In this document: positions 49,333 to 58,500 of the stretch, one piece after another | How the letters are laid out: the number at the start of each line of letters is the position of its first letter | How positions within the stretch are numbered: the first letter of the stretch is position 1 | Origin: Acidobacteria bacterium Ga0077534 | Lineage (GTDB): Bacteria; Acidobacteriota; Blastocatellia; Pyrinomonadales; Pyrinomonadaceae | Assembly: GCA_001464455.1 (NCBI GenBank) | Contig: LNEI01000016.1 | Coordinates: 1 to 64,000 of the forward strand | Length of the DNA stretch: 64,000 nucleotides | Reading direction: 5' to 3' | Notes under the pieces: generated by a model | Told to the model about the DNA's origin: nothing | The model's database searches: none | Seen by the model: only the letters and a program-made list of their open reading frames with translations | Translations under genes and position numbers: made by a program

Positions 49333-50841
49333 ATGTCGCTTCTTGAAATGCGAAACATCGTCAAGGAATTTCCTGGCGTCCGGGCACTCGACGGCGTGAG
49401 TTTTACGCTCGACCGCGGCGAATTCCATGCGCTTGTCGGCGAGAACGGAGCGGGGAAATCGACGCTGATGAAGGTTTTGTCCGGCGTTTATCCTGAGGGG
49501 ACGTTCGAGGGCGATATTCTGGTTGATGACCAGCCGAGCCATTTCAAGGGCATTCGGGATTCTGAGGCCGCAGGGATCGCTATCATCTTTCAGGAACTCT
49601 CCCTCGTTAAAGAGTTGACCGTCGGCGAGAACATATTCCTCGGAAAAGAGCCTTCAAAGTTTGGTGTCATCAATTGGTCCGAACTTTATCACAAGGCCTC
49701 AAATCTGCTCCGCGACCTGCGGCTCCCGATCGATCCGCGGGTAAAGGTCGGCTCGCTCGGCATCGGCCAGCAGCAGCTCGTCGAGATCGCAAAGGCTTTG
49801 AGTCAGGACGCGAAGATCTTGGTTCTTGATGAGCCGACCGCAGCCTTGACCGAATCGGAAGTCGAAACGCTTTTTGGAATTCTGCGTGACCTGCTCGCCC
49901 GCGGCGTCGGGATGATCTATATCTCGCATAAACTCGACGAAGTTTTTGAGATGAGCGACCGGATCACAGTTTTGCGAGATGGAAAGACGGTGTCGACGCA
50001 TCAGGCCAAGGAGATAACCAAGGACGGCATCATTGCCGCAATGGTTGGCCGTGAGGTCGGGGATATTTTTCCGATCCCCGACCACAAACTCGGCGAGGTC
50101 GCCCTCAAGATAACCGGCCTGACAGCTTTTTCGATCGACAACCCGGACAAGAAATTGGTCGACGGCGTTTCGTTCGAGGTGAAGCAGGGCGAGGTTTTGG
50201 GCATCGCCGGTTTGATGGGAGCAGGTCGGAGTGAGCTTTTGATGTCCATCTTTGGTGCGTGGCAGGGCGGGTTTTCACGCTCGATCGAGATCGGCGGTCG
50301 GCCGGCTACGATCTCTTCTCCATCCGACGCTATTTCAAAAGGGGTCGGTTTCGTAACCGAGGACCGGAAACGGTTCGGGCTTATCCTTGAGCAAACGATC
50401 CTCGATAACATGACGCTCGCCGGATTGCAGAAGATCTCAGGGCGTTTCGTCACGAATCGAACACGCGAGACAATGGCTGCAAAAGGGCCGATGCGGTCGC
50501 TAAGAATAAAGGCAAATTCGCCGCTAACCGTTGCCGGAACACTTTCAGGTGGGAACCAGCAAAAGGTCGTGCTCGGCAAATGGCTATTGACCAATCCGAA
50601 GGTTCTGTTTTTGGACGAGCCGACACGCGGCATCGATGTTGGTGCGAAGCAGGAGATCTACGCTGAGATCAACAAACTTGCGAAAGAGGGTCTTGCGATC
50701 GTCCTCGTATCTTCGGAATTGCCTGAGGTTTTAGGACTGTCTGATCGCATTATCGTTTTGCATGAGGGCCGAATGACCGGCGAATTTACGCGAAGCGAAG
50801 CCACGCCGGAGAAGGTAATGTCGGCCGCGACTGGGCATTAA
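49333..50841 (+). CDS. Sugar ABC transporter ATP-binding protein (XylG/RbsA type)
   Basis: The 502-residue protein has two fused ABC domains, typical of CUT2 sugar transporters. Domain 1: Walker A GENGAGKST (residues 36-44), signature IGQQQLVEIAKAL. Domain 2: signature LSGGNQQKVVLGKWL and DEPTRGIDVGAKQEIY. It energises uptake of a monosaccharide such as xylose, ribose or glucose through the next gene's permease. Start ATG 49333. No periplasmic binding protein gene lies beside it, which is unusual for this transporter class. Confidence 0.93.
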   Translation: MSLLEMRNIVKEFPGVRALDGVSFTLDRGEFHALVGENGAGKSTLMKVLSGVYPEGTFEGDILVDDQPSHFKGIRDSEAAGIAIIFQELSLVKELTVGENIFLGKEPSKFGVINWSELYHKASNLLRDLRLPIDPRVKVGSLGIGQQQLVEIAKALSQDAKILVLDEPTAALTESEVETLFGILRDLLARGVGMIYISHKLDEVFEMSDRITVLRDGKTVSTHQAKEITKDGIIAAMVGREVGDIFPIPDHKLGEVALKITGLTAFSIDNPDKKLVDGVSFEVKQGEVLGIAGLMGAGRSELLMSIFGAWQGGFSRSIEIGGRPATISSPSDAISKGVGFVTEDRKRFGLILEQTILDNMTLAGLQKISGRFVTNRTRETMAAKGPMRSLRIKANSPLTVAGTLSGGNQQKVVLGKWLLTNPKVLFLDEPTRGIDVGAKQEIYAEINKLAKEGLAIVLVSSELPEVLGLSDRIIVLHEGRMTGEFTRSEATPEKVMSAATGH

Positions 50842-50941
50842 GGAAATTCGCTTTTGAAATTGCCGTCGGCTTTAGCCAACGGTCGGAATGAAGCCAGGGT
50901 CGATTGAGACGATCGTTTTTTGGCATAAATTCAATCTGCAC

Positions 50942-52084
50942 ATGGAAGAAACCAAAACATCAAGATTTTCCGCCACCGCTTTACGGGCCTATATCATGAT
51001 CGCCGTCCTCGGCCTGATCTGGGCTTATTTTCATTGGGCGACTGACTCTATTTTCCTCACGCCGCGTAATCTCTCTAACCTGATGACGCAGATGTCCGTG
51101 ACCGCTATCCTCGCAGTCGGTATGCTCATGGTCATCGTGTCGGGCAACATTGACCTATCGGTGGGATCGGTCCTTGGATTTGCAGGCGGAGTAGCGGCGT
51201 ATTCGATCACGATGCTGGAGCTTGGGCTGCCGGTCTCGATCGTTGCGGCGATAGCGATCGGAATTGTCATCGGAATTTTCCACGGAGTCCTCACAGCGTA
51301 TCTAAATATTCCGGCATTCATCGTCACGCTAGGCGGGCTTCTGGCCTGGCGGGGAGCCGTAAAATGGCTTCTCGGCGGCAACACCGTGCCGATCTCGAAC
51401 GATACATTTAAGGCGATCGGTAATGAGAATCTTCCTGCCATGATCGGATGGGTCCTTGCAGCTCTAGCCATCGCATTTGTCCTGCTGATGGCCTACCGCA
51501 AGGCCAGATCCGTAAAAGACTACGGCCTCGGCGAAGCGAATTACACCGGCGAACTTCTCAAGTCTATTATTCCGATCGGCGGGATCATTGCGTTCATTAT
51601 CGTTATGAACTCGTATCAGGGCGTACCTATTCCAGTCCTGATCCTTGTGGTCGTCGCGCTTTTTGGTGCATTTCTAACCAATTCCACGACGTTCGGCCGC
51701 TATCTCTACGCCATTGGCGGAAACGCGGATGCCGCAAGGCTGTCGGGCATAAACAACAAGCTCAATATTCTCAAGGTCTACGGATTGCTCGGAGCCCTGA
51801 CCGGCGTGGCTGCCCTCATCTTCACCGCACGAGTCGGCAGTGCGGCCCCGGACGCCGGCGTGCTAAAAGAACTCGACGCAATCGCCGCCTGCGTCATCGG
51901 CGGAGCAAGTTTGATGGGAGGCCGAGGTACGATCTTCGGAGCATGTCTCGGAGCCCTGATCATGGCCAGCCTCGACAACGGAATGTCGCTCCTGAACGTC
52001 CGCGATTTCATGCAGGACATCATCAAAGGCTCGATCCTAGTGGCGGCCGTGGGGTTGGATATGATGGGGAGGAAGCAAAGTTAG
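50942..52084 (+). CDS. Sugar ABC transporter permease (XylH-like)
   Basis: The 380-residue membrane protein matches the XylH/RbsC family: NLSNLMTQMSVTAILAVGML, VSGNIDLSVGSVLGFAGGVA, and the conserved GGNADAARLSGINNKLNI loop, with about 10-11 membrane helices. The match is closest to XylH-like permeases in length and central insertion. ATG 50942 starts where family similarity begins; ATG 50888 is an in-frame alternative adding 18 residues. It lies 100 bases (46 with the alternative) after the ATPase gene. Confidence 0.9.
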   Translation: MEETKTSRFSATALRAYIMIAVLGLIWAYFHWATDSIFLTPRNLSNLMTQMSVTAILAVGMLMVIVSGNIDLSVGSVLGFAGGVAAYSITMLELGLPVSIVAAIAIGIVIGIFHGVLTAYLNIPAFIVTLGGLLAWRGAVKWLLGGNTVPISNDTFKAIGNENLPAMIGWVLAALAIAFVLLMAYRKARSVKDYGLGEANYTGELLKSIIPIGGIIAFIIVMNSYQGVPIPVLILVVVALFGAFLTNSTTFGRYLYAIGGNADAARLSGINNKLNILKVYGLLGALTGVAALIFTARVGSAAPDAGVLKELDAIAACVIGGASLMGGRGTIFGACLGALIMASLDNGMSLLNVRDFMQDIIKGSILVAAVGLDMMGRKQS

Positions 52085-52246
52085 AACATCGCGCATCTAT
52101 ATAGTTTTAGCGTATGAAATTCGTAATATTATTTTCATCCTTCCTTTTTACTTGAAGGTGAGGGAAATAATAGCGCTGACCTGAGGTCGAAGGACGCGAC
52201 TCGATTTCTTACGTCGTTCAAAATTCTCTAGAGGTAAGCGAGCTTT

Positions 52247-52258
52247 GATTGTACAATC
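52247..52258. promoter_or_regulatory. Perfect palindrome GATTGTACAATC before the TA-like pair
   Basis: A 12-base perfect palindrome ending 7 bases before ATG 52266. Position is suited to autoregulation by the antitoxin; another palindrome GACCTGAGGTC lies at 52178-52188. Confidence 0.45.
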
Positions 52259-52265
52259 TAAGAAT

Positions 52266-52484
52266 ATGAAAACGAATCTCGTTGAATCTAATCCCAAAGT
52301 TATGCTGGGTAAGCCGGTAATAGTTGGGACACGAATAACTGTGGAGCTTATTCTCGAAAAGCTCGCGGCGGGCGAGACGGTTGAACAAATTCTCGATGCT
52401 CACCCCCGATTGACCCGCGAAGGTATTTCCGCCGCTCTCTTATACGCTGTTAAGAACCTCAAAGGATCGTTTCAGGCCGCATGA
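52266..52484 (+). CDS. DUF433-family protein, antitoxin-like
   Basis: The 72-residue protein has the DUF433 pattern: NPKVMLGKPVIVGTRITVEL, LAAGETVEQILDAHPRLT, ISAALLYAVKNLK. DUF433 proteins are short HTH-type proteins found mainly beside PIN-like DUF5615 genes and are regarded as antitoxins. The next gene overlaps its stop by ATGA. Start ATG 52266 is at the conserved part; an earlier in-frame start at 52245 is rejected. Confidence 0.85.
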   Translation: MKTNLVESNPKVMLGKPVIVGTRITVELILEKLAAGETVEQILDAHPRLTREGISAALLYAVKNLKGSFQAA

Positions 52485-52840
52485 ACATTCTCGCGGACGA
52501 AGGAGTCGACAGACAGATCGTCGATCTTTTGCGGCGCAGCGGACACTCAGTGATCTACATAGCGGAAATTGAGCCGAGCATCGAAGACAATCTGGTTTTT
52601 GATCGGGCCAACGATGCGGCCGCGATATTGCTGACGGCAGACAAAGATTTTGGCGAAATAGTTTTTCGCGACAATCGTCTGGTTTCTGATGGCGTGATTC
52701 TTATTCGGTTGTCAGGTTTAAGTCCAGACATGAAGGCGACTATTGTGACCGACGCTGTTAGTAAGGGACAGGATGAGTTTATGAATCGGTTTTCCGTTAT
52801 TTCGCCAGGAAAGATTCGGCACCGCTCAAATGATGCTTAA
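52481..52840 (+). CDS. DUF5615 PIN-like protein, toxin-like
   Basis: The 119-residue protein starts MNILADEGVDRQIVDLLRRS and has a later acidic motif LLTADKDFGEIVF, the typical DUF5615/Mut7-C PIN-like nuclease pattern with conserved Asp residues. It is paired with the DUF433 gene by a 4-base overlap, so the two probably form a VapBC-like type II toxin-antitoxin pair; activity is not shown by sequence. Its 3' end overlaps moaA tail-to-tail by four bases (52837-52840). Confidence 0.83.
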   Translation: MNILADEGVDRQIVDLLRRSGHSVIYIAEIEPSIEDNLVFDRANDAAAILLTADKDFGEIVFRDNRLVSDGVILIRLSGLSPDMKATIVTDAVSKGQDEFMNRFSVISPGKIRHRSNDA

Positions 52841-53826
52841 CCCCCAATAAAACTCATCGTCCGCTGCGGCTGGACGAATTCCGCATCATTGATATGGTGG
52901 CGCGGTTCTTTTTTCATGACGACATCTTCGATGAATTGAACAAGCTCATCGCGGCTGGCTCCGCTTCTGAGGACGTCTCGTAGGTTGTGTTCGGTGTTTG
53001 AAAACAGGCATGTGCGGATCTGGCCGTCGGCGGTTAGGCGGATGCGGGAGCAGGCGCCGCAGAACATTTCGGTAACCGGGGCGATGATGCCGATCTCGCC
53101 GGGTGAGTGGTCGGCGAAGGTATATTTCCAGGAGGTGCCGCTTCCACGGTTAGTTTCCTTAAGGACCAGCGGAAATGCGGCGTTTATCGTTTCGCGGATC
53201 TCACGTCCGGACACGACATGATCGCGGTTCCAGTCGTGACCGCTGTCGAGCGGCATGAATTCGATGAATCGCATCGCGACCCCGTATTCGCGGGCGAAGC
53301 GGGCGAAATCGACCAACTCGTCATCATTGTGACCGCGAACGACAACCGCGTTGAGTTTGACCGGCGAGAAGCCTGACTCTTGGGCTAGATGGATCGATGC
53401 GAGTACACGCTCGAGGGCATCGACTCCTGTGATCTTTGAAAATTTATCAGGCCGAAGGCTGTCGAGACTAAACGTAACGCGATCGAGTCCGGCATTTTTT
53501 AAGCTCTCTGCGTGGCGGGCGAAATCGTAGCCGTTCGTGGTAAGAGCGATGTCCTGCAAGTGCGGTTTTAACCGTGCAAGCTTTTCGACCAACACCGGAA
53601 CATCCCGGCGAATCAACGGTTCGCCGCCGGTCAGGCGAATCTTTTGGATGCCGAGTGAGACAAAAATATCCGCGATGTATTCGAGTTCTTCAAAAGAAAG
53701 CAGTTTCTCTCGCTTCGCCCAACTCGGTTCTCCGTGCGGAAGGCAGTAAAAGCACCGAAAGTTACACCGATCGGTCAGCGAAATTCGCAGGTCTCGGATA
53801 GTCCGGTTGTAAGAGTCGCGAAGCAT
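52837..53826 (-). CDS. moaA: GTP 3',8-cyclase MoaA
   Basis: The 329-residue radical SAM protein has the N-terminal cluster C21-x3-C25-x2-C28 (DRCNFRCFYC), the GTP-binding C-terminal cluster (FCGACSRIRLTADGQIRTCLF) and the family's C-terminal Gly-Gly. It catalyses the first step of molybdenum cofactor synthesis with MoaC. No other moa/moe genes are in the window. Start ATG 53826. Confidence 0.96.
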   Translation of the reverse strand: MLRDSYNRTIRDLRISLTDRCNFRCFYCLPHGEPSWAKREKLLSFEELEYIADIFVSLGIQKIRLTGGEPLIRRDVPVLVEKLARLKPHLQDIALTTNGYDFARHAESLKNAGLDRVTFSLDSLRPDKFSKITGVDALERVLASIHLAQESGFSPVKLNAVVVRGHNDDELVDFARFAREYGVAMRFIEFMPLDSGHDWNRDHVVSGREIRETINAAFPLVLKETNRGSGTSWKYTFADHSPGEIGIIAPVTEMFCGACSRIRLTADGQIRTCLFSNTEHNLRDVLRSGASRDELVQFIEDVVMKKEPRHHINDAEFVQPQRTMSFIGG

Positions 53827-53862
53827 GCTCTAATGATACAAGAACCGACGGATTAATTCGTC

Positions 53863-54522
53863 TTACTTAAAGCCCTCTGCTATCACTTTTAGCTGCGAAA
53901 GGGCTTTTGCCGCTTCGGGATGAGTGACTCGCGAGAAGATTGAGCGCATTTCTTCTATATCTTTGATAAATTCTGCACGATCTGAAGCCTCGCCCGGACC
54001 TTCATAGTTCTTGTCCTTGCGGACGGCATCGTCAGCCAAATACGTTAGCGATTCGATAGCTTGCCGTACGGCGGTTCGGGAGTATTTGCCTTTTGGATAG
54101 AGCCTAAGATATTCACCGTATGTCATTCGGAGCACCGAGAAATGACAAGGGACATATCCTTCGCACTCGCCTGGAAGCGGGTTCTCGGCGGCAGTCCACG
54201 CTATTTGATCGGCTATTGGTAGATCACGGTATTTCTTTCGCAGATCCCAGAAGCGATCCGAACGAACGTACCATGATCCGGCGGGTTCACTATAGACAAT
54301 ATCCTTGTCGTTTCGTTTAAGAAAAGAACGGTGAGGTTCACGGTTTTGCCTTTGATCGTTCGGGATCTTTCGCAAAGCGCTGCTCAGAAATACGAGCCGC
54401 CTGTATTCTTTGGCAGCAGTCGTCTGTGCGTTTTGAGCAAAACCGATTTCTGCCCAGAACAATGTCGTTGCCATTATTAGAAATACGTTTGCCAATAGTC
54501 TGGCAGTTGTCACAGATGCCAT
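53863..54522 (-). CDS. Secreted hypothetical protein
   Basis: The 219-residue protein starts MASVTTARLLANVFLIMATT, a signal peptide ending near GFAQ. The mature part is charged with two cysteines in CEGYVPCHF and aromatic-rich segments (EPAGSWYVRSDRFWDLRKKY). I do not recognise a family. ATG 54522 is chosen because GGAGGATAA precedes it. It starts next to the stop of queG (54524) and may be co-transcribed with it. Confidence 0.7.
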   Translation of the reverse strand: MASVTTARLLANVFLIMATTLFWAEIGFAQNAQTTAAKEYRRLVFLSSALRKIPNDQRQNREPHRSFLKRNDKDIVYSEPAGSWYVRSDRFWDLRKKYRDLPIADQIAWTAAENPLPGECEGYVPCHFSVLRMTYGEYLRLYPKGKYSRTAVRQAIESLTYLADDAVRKDKNYEGPGEASDRAEFIKDIEEMRSIFSRVTHPEAAKALSQLKVIAEGFK

Positions 54523-54523
54523 T

Positions 54524-55471
54524 TTATCCTCCTTCGAGATACTGCTTTCTAAGAGCACTTGCGTTTCGTTTAAGTCCGCCAAGTTTGGCCCGTTTCATCG
54601 CTGAGCGTCGAAATCGTTCGACATATTCCTCGTGCGTCATTGAAAGGAGCCGATCTAGGTCCACTGATGTCTCATCATCTCGCGGTTCAAAACGATCCTC
54701 CTTCGAAGGCTTTGCGAATCGATTCCACGGACAGACATCCTGACAGATATCGCATCCGTAGAGCCAACCTTCGAGATTTGACGCGATCTCGGTGGGGATA
54801 TTCTCGTCGCGAAGTTCGATCGTTGCGTACGAAATACACCGTCGAGAATCAACGACGTAAGGCTGCGTGATCGCATCGGTCGGACAAGCATCGATACAGG
54901 CGGTGCAGGTCCCGCAGTGGTCATCAACCGTCTCAGTGTCGTATTCAAGCTCAATGTCGAGGATGATCTCACCCAGGAAAACCCATGAGCCATGGTCAGT
55001 CGTGATCACGTTTGAGTGTTTACCGAGCCATCCGACTCCCGCCCGGACGGCCCAGGCTTTTTCCATTATCGGAGTAGTATCAACGCATATCTTGCCATTA
55101 GCTTCCGGATTCAGTTCTTTAATTCTTGCCAGAAGCTTAACGAGCTTTTCGCGGACGACGTCGTGATAGTCATCACCCCAAGCATATCGTGAGATCTTGC
55201 CTTGAGTTGGATTGGAGCTGTGTTTGTGCGGGGTGAAATAATTTTGAGCGACGACGATCATGGAGAGAGCCCCTGGAAAGATCATCGACGGGTCTGCTCT
55301 CTTTGCCGTTTCGCGTTCCAGCCATGCCATTCTGCCGTTATTGCCCGACGTCAGCCAGTCGAGCAGTCTTGGGGTTTCTACGTCAAGCGGCGTTACCGGG
55401 ACAATGCCTACGCGCCCAAAGCCTAGTTCAACCGCAGTCGTTTTGATTTTTTGGCTAAGCTCACGCATCAA
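54524..55471 (-). CDS. queG: Epoxyqueuosine reductase QueG
   Basis: The 315-residue protein has the QueG layout: N-terminal cobalamin-binding part and two 4Fe-4S motifs, CGTCTACIDACPTDA and CDICQDVCPWNRF. It reduces epoxyqueuosine to queuosine in the wobble base of certain tRNAs. Length matches the short QueG forms (lacking the C-terminal HEAT repeats seen in others). Start ATG 55471. Confidence 0.95.
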   Translation of the reverse strand: MMRELSQKIKTTAVELGFGRVGIVPVTPLDVETPRLLDWLTSGNNGRMAWLERETAKRADPSMIFPGALSMIVVAQNYFTPHKHSSNPTQGKISRYAWGDDYHDVVREKLVKLLARIKELNPEANGKICVDTTPIMEKAWAVRAGVGWLGKHSNVITTDHGSWVFLGEIILDIELEYDTETVDDHCGTCTACIDACPTDAITQPYVVDSRRCISYATIELRDENIPTEIASNLEGWLYGCDICQDVCPWNRFAKPSKEDRFEPRDDETSVDLDRLLSMTHEEYVERFRRSAMKRAKLGGLKRNASALRKQYLEGG

Positions 55472-55482
55472 ATAGATTATCT

Positions 55483-55520
55483 AACAAAAAAGGCCGGACG
55501 GTGTAATCACCATCCGGCCT
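55483..55520 (-). terminator. Terminator after TonB receptor 3
   Basis: On the minus strand AGGCCGGATGGTG (55520-55508) pairs with CACCGTCCGGCCT (55503-55491) with one mismatch, then a T-run (55490-55486). It lies between receptor 3 and queG. Confidence 0.92.
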
Positions 55521-55541
55521 AGTTCCAAAGCGAATACTCAA

Positions 55542-58500
55542 CTAGAACGAGATCTTGGCACCAAACTGGAACTGTCTCGGGTCAAACGCCGACGTCGGCT
55601 GGCTGTAATACTTCCTGCCGCTGCGTTGACCAAATGCATTTACAACTTGGTAGAAGGGATTGCCCGCCGCTTCGTTAAAGCGATTGAACAGGTTAAACCC
55701 TTCCGCGATGAGGTCTAATTTCACTCTCTCGCCGAAACCAATGCGTTTCGTAAGTCGAGCATCCAGCGAAATGTAGCCACGGGTGATTCCAGAGTTGCGC
55801 GGCAGGTTTCCATCCGCCGGGAAAACACCCTGGAAGCAGTTGGCATCGACACCAGTTGCACAAAGCGATCCGTCGGCACGCACCGAAGGCCGCTCATTAG
55901 TGCTCTGGAAGTCACCGTTGCTGTCACCGACCGCAAGAATATTAAATGGACGACCCGAACTCATCTCAAGGATCGGAGCAAATGAGAAGCCGTGCAGGAA
56001 ACTCTTGAATCCGCCAGCCGACCGCCAGGCATCTGGGGTCGTTACAACACCGCTGAATACGAAACGGTGACGCTGGTCAAACAGCGAATCCGACCTTTCT
56101 GCCCTGAAGTTTCTGTTGTTTTGCGGTTTCAGAAGTGTCTGAAGGTCGGACGAGTCATCGATCGAGTGCGACCATGTGTAAGTCGCCAGGAACTGAACGT
56201 TGCTTGAAAAACGACGTTTGAGGTCGACGTTCAAGGCGTTGTAGTATGAGTTTCCGTCAGAAAGCTGAGCACTGACATCGCCAAACGCGGACAGCGGGCC
56301 GGTTGAACGTACACTGCCAGCCAACTGAGAGTCGAGAACCGCCTTGGTCACCAATCCTCCCGTAACCGCAGCCGCGAAGAAATAGTTCGGGCCGGACGGG
56401 CGGAAGAAGTTTGCAGCGATGGGGCTGACGAATCGAGCTCCCGTCGTGTTATTAACCGCGACCAGTCCGGGAATGACCACCGTGAATAAGGCATTCGAAG
56501 TGGTCGGCATCGGGAAGAACGAAGCGGCAGCAACGCTTGTCGGGAAACAGCTCGCAGCGTTTGGAGTCGCGGTTGTGCATCCCGCGAAAGCCGGATTATT
56601 TACGGCAAAGCGACGGAAATTCTCGCGAAGATTATCCGTGTTTGGTGAATTGATATCCTGCGGGTGAGCAAGATGACGGGCGTTCACCGTGATGTAGCTT
56701 GCAGAGATCGAGGTGTCGCGGCCGATCATACGTTCGATCGACAGATTGCCCTGGAATGCCATCGGGTATTCGAAATCCTTCGAAACGTGGAGGGTAAACG
56801 GAAGGATCGGGCCAAACCCGGTGAATCGGCCGGAATCAAATCGCATCCGACCAAACTGATACGATGCCGAAGACGCGACCGCTGGCGTGACCACGTTGCC
56901 GCAGATCGCTGGATTTGAACCGTTGACGCCGCAGACCGTTCCGTGGAAAACCTGAAATGCGTTAAAAAGCCCGGTCGGTGACGGACCTCCGATCGGAAGT
57001 AGTGTCGCCTGCTGCTGCTGCGATCCGTCAGCGATGTTCGAGTTGAACGAGACCGCGAGAAGCGGGTGGTCAAAGAAGATGCCACCAGCCGCGCGAATCA
57101 CTGTCTTGCCATCGCCTGCGACGTCATAAGCAAGTCCAATACGAGGAGCGATGTTGTTCTTATCACGTGGGAAACCCTGCGTGATGTTAAGAGCGTCCTG
57201 AGCCGCTAGGATGCCGGACTCCGTCAATGAAATGCCCGTCAGAGGGTCGGTAAACGGTGTCGGCTGAAACTGCTCGGTAAACTCATAGTCGTATCTTGCA
57301 CCGAAGTTCAACGTGAGACGTCGGTTAACCTTCCATGTGTCCTGTGCGAAGAAAGCGATCGGCTTGTTGCTTAGGGTACTTCGAGGATCTCCGAAGCCCT
57401 GAATGAACACACTCGGGAAACCAAGGCCGTAAGTCTGGATAGGTGTAAATGCAGGACCGGTACATCCCGCTATCAGACCGCTGCAGGCTTGCTGGCTGAA
57501 ATTAAAGAGGGCGGGGAAATTGAGTTCAAAGGTGGCGTCGCCGCTTATCCAGTTGAAATCAGCACCAAACTTCATCGTGTGATTTCCTTTTACCCAGCTT
57601 AGGTTGTCACGGATCTGAGTTCGACTTTCGACACGATTTACCGGCGAGAACGGGTTTGATCCGATAAAACCGGTGCCCGCGATCTGAAGAGCAACGCTCG
57701 GGATCTGCGAATCGAATTTTGCGGTGCGGCTGCCATAGTTGAAATAAAGCTCGTTGACCATATTTCGCGGCAGAACGCTGGTCCACGAGGCTCCGAGCGA
57801 GAGGTCTTCCAGATCCTGAATACCAGTTCGTGAGTAATCGTTTTGGCCGAGTGTCTGGTTCTGGGATTCATCCTGAATGCCAGAGATGCGGCTTGGATTA
57901 AACCCTACTCGGAAGCTGAACTGATTGTTCGAATTGGCTGCGTGGTCGAGCCGAAGCGAGGAGTATGTGGTCGCGTCAGAGATCGGGAATATTTTCTGAA
58001 GTTGAGAAAGCGGACGGAACGCAATTAAGTTTCCATTAGCATCGCGCGTTAGAGGAACCGGGGTTCCTGAAAGGAAAAATCTAGGCCCAATAACCGTTCC
58101 GGCTGTGATCGCTCCACCGGGGCTGATCAGCGTGCTTGCACCGTTGAGGGCCGTTTGCGTACCGGCTGAGGCAAGGGTTGCGTAGCTGATCGCGGCAGAG
58201 ATACGGGCCGGAACCAAAGACGCCAATTCGCCTTGAACGTAGGAAACCTGTGCAGGGGTCAGGCCCGTGTAATTATTAGTGAAAGGCAGAAACGGTGCGC
58301 CAATTGATATGTTGCTCGTTGCGCCACCAACGATATCGCCGGTGAAGAATCCCGATTCCTGACGTCGCCGCTGTTCGAACGAGGCGAAGAAATAGGTTTG
58401 GCCTTTAGCGATGGGACCGCCGAGGGTAGCACCATACTGGGCTCGAGTGTAGCCGGGCTTTTTATCAGGGTCATTATCGATCAATGGAGCGAACGCATTG

